DNA of 64,000 nucleotides from Cryptomeria japonica. Its lineage: Eukaryota > Streptophyta > Pinopsida > Cupressales > Cupressaceae. The notes under the pieces are model-generated. The model ran no database searches. It was not told the DNA's origin and saw only the letters and a program-made list of their open reading frames with translations. Both the position numbers and the translations under genes were made by a program. The stretch is from positions 139,568,897-139,632,896 of the forward strand of contig NC_081407.1 in the NCBI RefSeq assembly GCF_030272615.1, in the 5' to 3' direction. How positions within the stretch are numbered: position 1 is the stretch's first letter; each line of letters begins with the position of its first letter. Shown here piece after piece: positions 48,598 to 60,500 of this stretch.

Positions 48598-50038
48598 TGT
48601 ATGCAGGAAAAGCGGGTCGATAGAACTCAATATGTGGAAAACGGAGCTCTATGGAGCCTTGCTCACAAACCCACAGGACTTCTTGGTGCAAGCTATGGAG
48701 TAATGAAGTATCACTCAGCTTCCCAAGGTGGGTCCCATGGTTTTCTATCTTACACGGTCCCTCAAACCAACGTTTTTGCTCTCAGATCACTAAGCAAAAT
48801 GGTTTAGGGATGGCAAATGCAAGAACGAGGGATGCTTTTGTTGGTTTTAATATGAGATGCATCCTAAGCTATGCATGATTCTAGAAATGCAATAAACTAG
48901 ATTATAAGATGACAAGGTTAGTATAAATACTATCCTAACATGATATATTAGTCTATGATTGAGCTAAATGATAAAGAAAGTACTCTAAATATGCATATTT
49001 AGATTAATTTCTATCTAAAAGAGAGGCTAAAATGATGAGCATAAAAATGGTATGAAAGCTTGAATGTATTTGAGCATAAGTATGATACTACAAACTTGGA
49101 TTCATTATAAAAATGGAGGAATGAGAGCTCTATTTATAGCAAAAATAGGGCAATAGATGGTCAGGATTGAATGGTTTAATCAAGGGTCAAGTTTGAAAGT
49201 TGGGAATCCATGTTTGCAATTTGCACCAATGAAATGGTGACAAATGTCAACATAAGACTGGTTGAGAAAAGGGGTTGGAGACATTAAATGCCTGAGAAGA
49301 CCTCATGGTTATCTGAAGGGTAAGGGTCAAGCTTAAGTTAGACTTACCCATTGGATTAAGAGTTAATCCAAGGATAAACTCTTGTAAAAATGATTAAGAG
49401 ATAATCATGGGCAAAGCATTAAAGGCTTGATGAGACCCTTGGGTTGGATGAAGGTTAAGTTAGGCAAAAAGTCTCTAACCATGTAAGAGGGTTGAATTAA
49501 CCATTAATGGTTTGGGAGACTTTGGAAAATTAAGTGGTTGAAGACTTGAAGCCTTTAATGGTTATCAAAGACTTTAAGGTTTTGAGAAGTGACCTCCCCT
49601 TGCTTAGGGATGTGACAAAGTTTAGAAGATGGGTTAAGCTAATTAGAAGCGATTAGAAGAGTCTAGAAGAATTTAGGAAAGGGTTTAGGAAGGCAAGTGG
49701 GAGATGTAGGAAAATGCAAGTGGATGGAGGGATAATAGGATTTAATTGAAATAAAGTTAATTTAATTCAATTTGGTTGTTATTTGGGGAAATTAAATAAA
49801 TTAGATTTATTCAATTTAGGATAACTATTTAATTAAATTCAAATTTAATTAAAAGTGGATAGGGGGGATTTAATTGAATAAAATGATTTATTCATTAAAT
49901 GGGTATAGTGAATTTAATTGAGGAATTTACTTGATTAAATAGAGGAATGTGGGTAATTTAATTAAATTGGATTTAATTAAATAGAGAAATGAACATAAAA
50001 TATTCATTTAGGAATATGGTCATTTTTATACGTCTACA
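48598..50038 (-). repeat. 3' LTR of the Tat-lineage element
   Basis: TG at 48598 and CA at 50038 (1441 bp). On the minus strand a TATA box (GCTATAAATA, 49140-49131) would start transcription inside the LTR, giving a U3 of about 900 bases and an R-U5 of about 500. Long TTTAATTGAA/TTAATTAAAT tracts lie at 49740-49990. The host duplication would be AGAGG (48593-48597), but the partner lies outside the window. Confidence 0.7.
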
Positions 50039-50053
50039 TTTTGCCCCTCTTTG
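50039..50053 (-). other. Polypurine tract of the Tat-lineage element
   Basis: The minus strand reads CAAAGAGGGGCAAAA directly before TGTAGACG, the LTR start in that orientation. Confidence 0.75.
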
Positions 50054-50186
50054 AAGTGACGTGTGTGCACATGTTATTTCAAAGAAAATGATGCGTTATC
50101 ATGATTTATGATCGAATGAAATATTTGTATCGCTCTTATGATTTGCAAGTCGTGCCCCAGATTTAATTTGATGCGTGATGCCCCCT

Positions 50187-50290
50187 CGGGAGATGAATCA
50201 ATATTTTTGAAAATTTGATTGGATTTGATGATTTGTGTGTGGTATGTATGATTTTGTCTATGTGAAATGTTGAAATTGATTCATCTCCCG
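50187..50290. repeat. Perfect 16 bp inverted repeat upstream of the PMD promoter
   Basis: CGGGAGATGAATCAAT (50187-50202) and ATTGATTCATCTCCCG (50275-50290) are exact complements with a 72-base loop. They lie between the polypurine tract and the TATA box of the antisense gene, about 85-185 bases upstream of that box, so they could be regulatory. Confidence 0.9.
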
Positions 50291-50371
50291 ATAATTTATT
50301 GATTTTAGGGTATAAGGGAGACCACAAGCAAATGACATGCCCGATTCCCTAACCCTAATTTCATTTTTCTC

Positions 50372-50380
50372 CTATAAAAG
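50372..50380 (+). promoter_or_regulatory. TATA box of the antisense PMD gene
   Basis: CTATAAAAG lies 84 bases upstream of the ATG at 50456, in a pyrimidine-rich context followed by an AG-rich leader (GGAGAAAGAGAATTTGGAGAG). The spacing is right for a plant polymerase II core promoter. Confidence 0.7.
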
Positions 50381-50455
50381 GGGAAAAGTGCTTTGTTTTG
50401 ATTCATTTGTGCATTGTTGACTTTGGAGAAAGAGAATTTGGAGAGAAGAAAAAAA

Positions 50456-53382
50456 ATGCCTATTCCATATTCTAGGCATCGTTTTGAGCATGTTCGGAGG
50501 TACCGGAGACCTGCCGCATATGGACCACCAGTAAGTCAACACTTTTGACCCTTTTTTGATTTTTGATTTGGTCGTTTTTGGTCATTTTTGGATTTTTGAA
50601 ATTCGGTTTTAACGTTTTAGCGCGTCAAAGTCGTAAATTAGCGCATACGAAAATTTAGGTAGCGCATGAAGCTAAATTTTAGGGCCGCGTCCGAAATAAA
50701 ATAGCGTAGCGCATAGAAAGTCTAGGTTAGCACAGGGAGTGAAAATAGCGCATGCCGAACGTAGCGTAGCCCGTCAGGTCAACAGGGTAGTGCGTAGGGT
50801 AGACCTAGCGCATGGGGGTCATAGGGGTTCGCATGGGTAAGGGGCTTTAACGCGTAGGGTAGACCTAGCGCATAGGGTCGAACAGGTAGCGTCAGCGAGG
50901 GAGAGGTTAGCGCATAGATAGGTTTTAGTGCATAGGGTAGGTCAAGTGGCGCATGGGGGGAAAAGATTAGCGCGTAGAGTCAATCTAGCGCATAGGGTAA
51001 ATAGATTAGCGCGTAGGAAAAACAGCCTAGCGCGTGGGTGGATTTTAGCGCAGCGAGAACCTGTTTTAGCGCATCCGAAAAAAAAATTGCGAGATGAGTT
51101 GATTTGTGAAATTGTTGTGTTTTGCTGTCATGATTTTTATGAATTTGTCCAATATGAGTGTCGATATAACTTGTTTTGATTTGCGATATGTCAAATTATG
51201 CATAGATATCAAAGTGTTGTGTTGATCAAAATATGATTTGTTTTTGCACTCGGTTTCAAGTTCAATGTGTGAAGCCTGATTTGTGTTACAAGCTGATATG
51301 GGTTGGAAACTTGAGTTGTTTTACAAGCTGATATGGGTGGGAAACTTGAGTTGTTTTACAAGTTTATGTGATTTGGAGACTTGAGTTGTGTTACAAGTTT
51401 TGATATGGTTTTTGATAACTTGAGTTGTTTTTACAAGTTGATATGAAATGATAGGATTTTGAACTTGATGTAGATGAGCAAATTGTTTCATGTTGTTAAT
51501 GTGAGTTTGATTTTGATATCTTTGTTTTGATGTGGAAACTGATATTGGACTTGTTTTGCTTGTTGACAGGAGCGATTGGGCGTGGTGCAATCGCGTGAGC
51601 GATTTCCTAGGCCTTGGACTCTGATACCTCGGTTGACACAGGCCGACCTGGATATCATTGAGAGATGCGGGTTGACGTCCTTGTTGGATATGCCTCGGTT
51701 CACTATGAACCGGGGGCTACTTACAGCGCTCGCAAAGAGGTGGCACAGCGACACGAACACCTTTCACTTTGCGACGGGTGAGATGCCAGTCACACCAAAG
51801 GACTGTTATAGGATTATGCGCATACCAGTAGTAGGTGCACTACAACCATACGTACAGTCAGAGGAGGGTGGCACAGAGGCACTTCGCCGCATTTTTCACG
51901 ATGAGACAGTCTGTGGATATGAGATCCCATGGCAAGAGTTCTTAGACCTGGATTATGCACCGCTTCCATCAGTACTAGCAGGGTTTATCGGTGGATTCCT
52001 TTGTCCTGATCGCAGGTCAAAGGGATTCTCTGTGGGATGGGATTTGGTATTAGAAGAGATGGTTACCCAGGGTCGCAGGTTTGCGTGGGGATCGGCTATG
52101 CTAGCCCATCTATACAGGGACTTGCACGAGGTGGTATACCTAGGCTATGGCAGTTTGTCAGCAGGCATGACGCTGTTACAGGTATGGTGCTGGGAGCACA
52201 TTCCGGCTGCTAGGCCATTAGCAGACAGAGATAGGCCCGTTGGATTCGCATATGCTTATGGATACAGGGGTCTAGTTGTCCAACGGAAGCTGGGCAAACT
52301 AGAGCATTGGAGGAGAGTGCTAGATGACATTGATACGGTCACATGGCGACCGTACACAGGGTGTGAGGTGTGGGCAGAGGACGGGCTGGAGATGCCCTAC
52401 GTGTTTATGGCGAGATACCTGATTGGAAGGACCCCATTTGTTATTGAGAGGTTTGTGGTGACCAGAGTTTTGAGACAGTTTGGTCAACAGCAGGGTATAC
52501 CTCAGGGGGCTTGCTTATATGCACGGCGGAGGCAGGATGTAGCCGATTGGGGTCCGACCATTGATAGCGCGGTGGCGGTGGAGGAGTTTGTCGGTTTGGC
52601 GGGCCAGATATGGGATTATGCCTCGGAGATTCTGGATGCGGGCATGACTGATGAGTTCGCGAGATTGTTTGCCGCGCGGGCAGTGGCCATCGGATCCCGA
52701 GGAGATGCGGCCGGCATTTGATGATGATGATGAGGAGGGAGAGGGAGATGATGAGGATGATGGAGATGGTGGAGGAGGACGACAAGGGAGAGGAGTGAGA
52801 GGGAGGAGGGGAGATAGAGGGAGGAGAGGAGATAGAGGTGTGGAGAGAGCAGTTAGACAGACGGTGATAGACAGGGGGAGAGGCGGATTGGCTATTGGAG
52901 CCGGTGGAGAGGGGAGGGTGGGGGAGGTTCTAGCTGTAGTGGGGGGTACAGAGGAGGTGATTCGACCAGCACAGAGGAGGAGGACGGATGTGCTCCCACC
53001 TCCAGCACCGAGGACAGGCAGAGTTAGAGGGGATGCCTCTGCATAGGTACCGCTACGGGTTCAGATCCCCACCCATGTTGAGGATGCACAGATTCGGACC
53101 CTGCAGGTGACTGTACAGCAGCTGCAGGCACAGGTTTTGACATATCAGCGGCAGATTGCGCAGTTGACCACTGAGCGGGATACAAAGATAGAGTGGAGGG
53201 GGCGAGCGGAAGAGCTTGCAACCAGTGTGCAGAGAGCAGCGGCGGGTGGTCCGATGAGAGACACCCTGAGAGAGCTATCATTGAGAGCTCAGGAGGCGGA
53301 GTACTACCGGCGGCATTATGAGGCTACGGTACCCAAGGATATAATGTATGATGCAGGATGTATGCTTTTAAGATGTTTGTGA
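50456..53382 (+). pseudogene. Plant mobile domain (PMD) protein, antisense gene of the Tat element
   Basis: Exon 1 50456-50530 (MPIPYSRHRFEHVRRYRRPA..) ends at a GTAAGT donor. Exon 2 starts at 51570 after TTGTTGACAG; both ends are phase 0. Exon 2 encodes a PMD domain of about 330 residues. Motifs: LDIIERCGLTSLLDMPRFTM, LLTALAKRWHSDTNTFHFAT, GEMPVTPKDCYRIMRIPVVG, and conserved Trp/Tyr residues further on. The frame ends at TGA 52719. An acidic then RG-rich tail (PAFDDDDEEGEG.., RGRRGDRGRRGDRG) is open in the +1 frame from about 52680, so a one-base indel lies there. A TAG at 53044-53046 precedes a Gln/Ala-rich probable coiled coil (53107-53340). PMD proteins occur in host silencing factors (MAIN/MAIL) and in transposons. 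The role in retrotransposons is not established. Convergent with gag-pol. Confidence 0.8.
50615..51072 (+). repeat. TAGCGCRT octamer array in the PMD intron
   Basis: Fourteen exact TAGCGC hexamers lie in about 460 bases, nearly all followed by AT or GT, plus degenerate copies (TAGCACAG, TAGTGCAT, TAACGCGT). Typical spacing is 18-25 bases; several units read TAGCGCATAGGGTAGAC. It lies wholly in the intron 50531-51569. It matches, in the sense orientation, the array in the gag-pol leader at 62872-63247. Confidence 0.93.
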
Positions 53383-54558
53383 GATGTATCTTGAAAATGA
53401 GATGTATGATTTTATATGCTGTGAAATGTATCTTGTGAGATGTATGATAATGATATGTAACTAAGTAAAAAAATGATATGCAATTAATTGGAAAATGATA
53501 TGCAACTATGTTAAAATGATATGCAATTATATAACTATTTGTAAAATGATATGCAACTATGTTTTTAGAGCATCCTCATTCTGCATTTGTCATCCCAATA
53601 CAACCATATGTTGTTTGCTTTCTTTGTAGGTATCATCATTGAGCATTGATTTGTTTAGGATATGTTGAAAATTTATACGAGCATAATGGTATAATTAAAC
53701 CATGATGACCTGAAAAAAATGTACATGATGTTTTGATTTTGCAAGATAGCTCAAGCGTCAAGGTATAATTCAACCAGGACGACCTGAGTGCGTATTGCGT
53801 AAACAGACAAGATTAAATCATTTGTATGCATGAAGTGGAATCATGCCTTCAGTGATATTCGATGTATCACGTCTCGAGGCAAGTATTCATACAGTACAAG
53901 TGATCGCCTCCCAGACAGAAGACTAAGAAAATATTGGAAGTTCCCCATGATCTCTAGCTTTGAAGCATTTTGAGTGAGAAAAGGAAGAGAATCCAATAAT
54001 TTAAAAAGTTCAAAATGCAAAAATAGTCAAGATTTTTATGCGATAATGCAACATTCAGTACTTCAGAAAATCATCCATCCTTGGTATTTCTGTGATTTTT
54101 TTTTGTTTTGTTTTGTTTTGCGATGAAGCCTAGTTTTGGTTGTGGGATGTCATGCTTCTGTGTTTTGCAAATAGTTTTGATGTCTTGAATGTTTGCAAGT
54201 TTTTGACGATTCATTGCCCCTAGCTGAGTGTGACTCTTGATGTGAATATGTACAGTGATTTCCAAGCCATGGTGGAATGTGGTAAGAGGACATATATGGA
54301 TAAACCAGGATAGTGACTATGCTAAGTATGTCTTGAATGGATATGTGCTAAGTGTCAGGTGATGGCCGATAGTGTTTTTTAAGGATACGGATAAAATGGT
54401 ATGGAGATAGATAGAGGAGCCGTTCTTTCACAAGAGTGCCTGTTTACCAGGTTTTCACCATTTGTTTGTATTGTACTTTTTCTTCTTTTTTTAAGATATT
54501 TTTTTGGCTTTTTTTTTTTAGATTTTTTTTTTTTGGCTTTTTCCGTGCACTAGGCTAC
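53383..54558. other. Region between the convergent PMD and gag-pol stops
   Basis: 53390-53560 repeats short words (GATATGCAACTATG, GAGATGTATG). 54090-54120 and 54480-54540 are T-rich. 54057-54077 contains a 21-base match, inverted, to 63315-63335 in the gag-pol leader. It would hold both 3' untranslated regions. No coding signal was seen. Confidence 0.55.
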
Positions 54559-57500
54559 TTAAGTGTAGTACTTCTTCAGATGGATGCTGTTAGTTGGTTC
54601 GTCGAGCACATCTCCTTCTGAAGTTGTTAGCTGATAGGCACCTGATCCATAGACTGATATGATGACATAGGGACCCAACCAGTTAGGTTCAAATTTCCCT
54701 TTCTTTTCTCGATCTTGCTGATTTATTGGATTTTCTTTGAGGACTAGATCACCTACTTTGAAGTGGCGAGGGATGACCTAGTGATTGTAGCTCCTGCACA
54801 TGCATTGCTGATATGCTTTGAGATGAGTGTAAGCATGCTGACGTCTTTCATCTAATAGTTCAAGTTCTTGCAGTCAGTTAACTCGATATTCTTCATCTGG
54901 GATTAAACCTTTCAAAGAGATTCTGAGAGATGGGATTTCTACTTCCAGGGGTAAAATGGCTTCTGATCCATATACCAACGAGTATGGTGTTGCTCCTGTA
55001 GGTGTGCGAATGCTGGTTCTGAATGCCCAAAGTGCTGGATTGAGTTGGACGTGCCAATCTTTGCCGGCATCATTCACTGTTTTCTTTAGGATTTTCAGTA
55101 TTGTCTTGTTAGATGCTTCTGCTTGACCATTTCCCTGTGGGTAGTATGGTGTAGAGAACCGATGTTGGATTTTGAATTTTTCACATAGTTCTTGTACATC
55201 TTGGTTTTTAAAAGGTCGTCCATTATCTGTAATGATTGAACTTGGAATACCATATCTACAGATTAGATAATTGAGGATAAAAGAGGCAATTTGTTTCCCA
55301 GTCACTGTAGTCATGGGAACTGCTTCTATCCATTTGGTAAAGTATTCTGTTGCTGTTATAATAAACTTGTGTCCATTTGAAGATGAAGGATGAATTTTGC
55401 CAACTAAGTCTAGTCCCCACTGACAAAAGGGCCAGGATGTTGTAAATGGTTGCAGTTCCTGTGTTGGTGCATGTATCAGATTACCATGGATCTGGCATTT
55501 AGGACATTTCTTGGCAACGTGATATGAGTCTTTCTCCATTGTAGGCCAGTAGTATCCCATTCTTAGAAGTTTTTTAGCAAGAGTAGTACCACTTGAATGT
55601 GTGCCACAAATACCTTCGTGAAGCTCGTGTAAAGCAGAATCAGAATCATTACGATCAAGGCAACGAAGAAGAGTACCATCTAGACCTCGACGATACAAAG
55701 TATCAGCGGTAAGGGTGTAACGGGCAGCTTGCCGGATAAAGTTACGTTTTTGGTTACGGGATTGGTCAACGGGTAAGATATTGTTCTTGAGGTAGTCGTA
55801 TATTGGTCCATATAACGGAGAATCTGAACCAGTCAAGGCATAGATAACATGGGATTCAGAGTGGTCATAGGCTGGGGAGAACAGTTGCTCTACCAGGAAC
55901 TCGTAACGACTCTGTTGCTCTGGAATTTGTAGTAATGAAGCGATTGTAGCCATTGCATCGGCTGCTTTGTTGTTCAACCTTGGTATTTGCTCGAAGGTGA
56001 TATGCACAAAATACTGTTTGAAGTCATCCACCATTCGCTTGTAGGGTAGTAGCTTGTCATCTTTTGTCTGATAGTCGTTGTTGATTTGATGGACGACTAG
56101 TTGTGAGTCTCCATAGACCTTTAACTCTGTGATTTTCCATTCTACAGCCATTTTGATGCCTATAACCAATGCCTCATATTCAGCCACATTATTTGTGCAT
56201 AGAAACATAAGCCTATATGATCTTGGTATAGTGTGTCCTTCAGGAGTGATGAATAGAATGCCAGCACCTGAACCATGTTGTGTGTAGGATCCATCAAAGT
56301 ATAGGGTCCATTGTTTGGTAGAAAGAGCAAAAACATCCCTGTCCGAAAATTCAATCTCCATAGTTTGTTTTCCTGATAGCGGTGCTTCAGCCAGCTGATC
56401 TGCAATTGCTTGTCCTTTGATGGCTCGTCTTTCTGTGTATTGAATATCAAATTCACTGAGAATCATAACCCATTTAGCCAATCTGCCTGTAAGAGCTGCC
56501 TTGCTGAGTAGATATTTGAGAGGATCAATTTTTGCGACTAGCTTAATGGTGTGTGCTAGCATATAATGTCGGAACTTCTGAGATGCGAAGACCACTGTTA
56601 GGCAAGCCCTTTCAATGAATGTATAGTTGAGTTCATAGCCATTCAATGTCCCACTGATATAATATATGGCTCGTTCCTTTCCTTGTTGATCTTCTTGTGC
56701 CAATAGTGCTCCCAGCGATATATCTGTTGTTGAGATATATAGGATAAGTGGCTTTCCTGCGACTGGTGGTATTAGAACTGGTGGATTCATTAGGTACTGT
56801 TTGATTTGGTAAAAAGATTCTGCACACTTGGTCTCCCATCTGAATGGTACATTTTTGTGTAGTAAATGGTTAAATGGTAGACTTTTATCTGCTAGCTGAG
56901 CGATGAACCGCCTGATTGATTGAAGTCGTCCTTGTAGAGATCTTAGTTGACTGATATTCTTTGGTGGTGGCATGTCCATAATGGCTTGTACCTTTGCTGG
57001 ATCTACTTCGATACCTTTAGCTGAGACTATGTAGCCTAGTAACTTGCCTGATGTAACCCCGAAGACACACTTCTTAGGGTTGAGCCTGACTTGGAATTTC
57101 TCCAATCGATCAAAGATCTTTGTTAGGATGCTGAGATGTTCTACTCTGGTGAAGGATTTAGCTAGTAAATCATCCACATAGTCTTCCATGAAAGTGTGCA
57201 TCATGTCATGAAAGATTGTTGTCATTGCTCTCTGATAAGTGGCCCTTGCATTCTTTAAGCCAAAAGGCATAACATTCCAACAGTACGTTCCCCAAGGACA
57301 GGTGAACGCGGTTTTATCTTGATCTTCTGGGGCTATTTTGATTTGATTATAGCCTGAGAAACCATCCATTAGTGAGAGCATTGCATGGCCTGCTGTGAGA
57401 TCTACAATTATGTCGATACTGGGCAGAGGAAAGTCGTCTTTTGGACAAGCTTTGTTGACATCTCTGAAGTCAGTGCATATTCTGATACTACCATCTAGTT

Positions 57501-60500
57501 TTGATACTGGAACGATGTTGAAAATCCATTCTGCATAGTCAATGGGTCGGATGAATCCGACATCTAATAGTTTCTTTAGTTCAGTTTTGACCATGAGTGC
57601 TACCTGTGGATTCATCTTTCGTAGCTTTTGCTTGACTGGTTTAACTCCTGAAGAGATGGACAAGTGATGCATGATCAAGTGTGGATCGACTCCGAGCATA
57701 TCGGCATATGACCAAGCAAAGTTAATTTGTTGTTCTTTAAAGAAAATGATGAATGTTGATCTTTCCTCCTCTGTCAAAGATTCTGCAAGGTGTATGTTTC
57801 TGACTACTTCTGTGGTACCAATGTTGATTGATTGAGTGGGCTCAATCAATATGGGTGATTGCTCATGAAAGTGTTCAGGAAGCGTATCAAGTCTCCCATC
57901 GTTAGGTGCCTTAAAAAGGTTTTCACCCTCAGATGCGTCCTTTATTTTTACTTTTGTGTGATCTAGAGCTGCCATTGACTGGTTTTCAGCATTAGATCTT
58001 TCTTGTGATTTATTTTTGCGGCTGAGAGACTTGGCACTCCTTGATTGGCAGACATCGTTACTTTGTTCACTAGTAGAGCCTATTTCCGGATTTACAGTAC
58101 ATAGGTAATGGATAATAGATTCATCATTTGGGAAAATTGGTATATCATGGATTTCAGGTTCATCCCAGTTGATGAGGTCAGGAAAGACAAGCGGTAAGGA
58201 ATCGTTAGGTGGATCAAGTTCTGCTACTGTAAGTGTTAGGACAGAGTTTTCATCGTGATTGTTCTTGGTTTTAAAGAAGTCCATGATTTTGTCGAGGTCT
58301 TCGATGGTATTATCTTCCGTATAGACTTGTTCATAGTGTTTCTGTTCACTTTCCTTGGCGTCATAGATATTTTGGGGTCCAAATTCAAGAGGTCTATCTT
58401 CTACGTTAGGTTCTTCTTGAGAAAGGGATATGGAATCAGTATCATTAGGGATATCTGTAGTAGCATTGGAGCAGGTACCCCATTCATATTCATTGGAATC
58501 AGTCTCAGAGGTCTCATCCCATATTCTATCAGTGCTGTAAACTAGTATGTTATATGGTGAAAACAAATTTTTGATGATGGATACCATTTTGATAGTTTTT
58601 GTTGATTCTGTGTCAGATCCTGTTTCTACTTTCTGTATTTGTTCATAGACTGTGCCTCCTTGGGGAGAAATAAAGGTATCCGAAGATGATTTTATTGGTT
58701 CTTGAAATAGTGGATTCTGAACATGAGCTACTGCTGCAGATATGGCCTTCTTGTGGCTTAGAAGTTTTTCCTGATATAACTTCTAGTCTTGACGTTCCCG
58801 TGCCTTGCAGATTGTTTCTGCTAATTCAAAGAGTGCTTCCTGCCAGGATTCTTCTTTGTACTTCTTCTTTACTTTCCATTGAGGTTTTGTAGTTATGCTG
58901 GGCGGCCTTTTTAATAGGAAAGTGAGCTCACAACCCAATCCTGCTTTGTTTCTACTGGGTTGTGAAGGAAGATCTATGGGTTCAGTGACTCCTTCTCTGC
59001 GTTTCCCAGTAGGTCCTTTACCGTCATATCCCATTTGCTGCATGATTAAGTATCCTTTGCCATACAGGTGTGTTGGTAGAACAATGTCCAGAGCAGCTGC
59101 TTTGTTATCTTTTTCCTCATCTTTGTATAACCAGCTAAGAACATCCTTGTCTTCTGATTCATGTGCTAGCGTGCCCAATTGGATGAAGGTACCATCAAAT
59201 TTGGTGATGGGCTGAGTGACCAGATGTGTTGATGTAGTAGGCAATCCATGAGATCTAGGTGATGTTGGCAATTTGGCCAAACATAAGGGCTCCAAAGAGT
59301 ATTCTCCCATGCCTTGGTCTTTGATTTGCATTTTCTGTTTGAAATCTCCAAATAAGGAGTTGGGCTTTGCTGTTTGGAGATCTGATGTTGAAGATCGCTG
59401 CTTTTCTCTATTGTAAGGAACCAAACTGTCTTGGGCTGCCCCCATTGCGTTGCAATGTTGAAATGGATTGTGATCAGCAGATATGGAGATTTCTTGTCCA
59501 TCATAAGGAAATTTGACACACTGGTGATACGTAGAAGGTACTACTTGCATTTCATGTATCCAGGGTCGCCCTAACAAAATATTGTAGGTGAGATCTATGT
59601 CTAAGACCTGACACATAGTATCTTTTTGCACTGGTCCTACTTGAATGGGTAACATTATAGTTCCTTTAGAGGACCTTTCCTCATCATCATATGCCTTTAT
59701 GGTAATCTTCTTGCAAGGATCAATAGACTCTTCTGAAAAGCCTAATGCACGGATAAGCTTTAAAGTACATATATTAAGTCCGGCTCCTCCATCTATTAAG
59801 ACTCTTTTTACTCGGTGTTTGCAAACAATGACTTCGATATGGAGAGGAGTATTATGCGGATGGCTCAAGGAAGTATTGTCATGCTCTAAGAAGGTGAGGT
59901 TATGAGGTCCAGTCATATGGGTGACCATGGCTTGAAATCTGTTTGTATCCAGATTTTGAGGTACATTGATTTCCAATAGTGCTTGTTCCAATATGTCTTT
60001 GTGCTTCAGTGATAGTTTCAGCAATTCTAGTATAGATATCTGAGCTGGAGTTTTGCGTAGTTGGCTAACCAAGTCATATTGGATTTTTGGTGTAGTAGTT
60101 GTAGGTGACGTATGTCCTTTTAAGACATATTTCTGAGTTCGGGTTGTCACATTGACAGATTCATGATCACGCTGATCTCGGATGGTGATGACGTTTACCT
60201 GATGATCTTCAGCTCATATGTGATTTATGGTGTTGTTGTAGATATGGTTGATATGAGCTCCGCGTGTATCGTTAGAGGTTGAAGCTCCTTCTTTGTTATA
60301 ATTTGGAAGAGGATTTTTAAAGGCTTCATGATCACCATTTGTTTTGAGACCATCTACCGGTAAGTCACCTCGATCAATCATATCTTGCACCACATGTTTC
60401 AATCTCATGCAATCGTTCGTCCGATGACCCTTGTTACGATGGTAATCACAGTAGTGTGAATCATTCCACCAAGGTGGTTTGATTTGGGGTTCATAGTTGC

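Noticed and set aside
50928-51179. 83-codon LAR/LAH repeat ORF as a gene
   Set aside because: It lies in the PMD intron and has no supported start; reported only as a spacing pattern.
52441-52785. 114-codon minus ORF opposite the PMD gene
   Set aside because: Shadow of the GC-rich PMD exon; Ser/Ile/Pro-rich with no domain.
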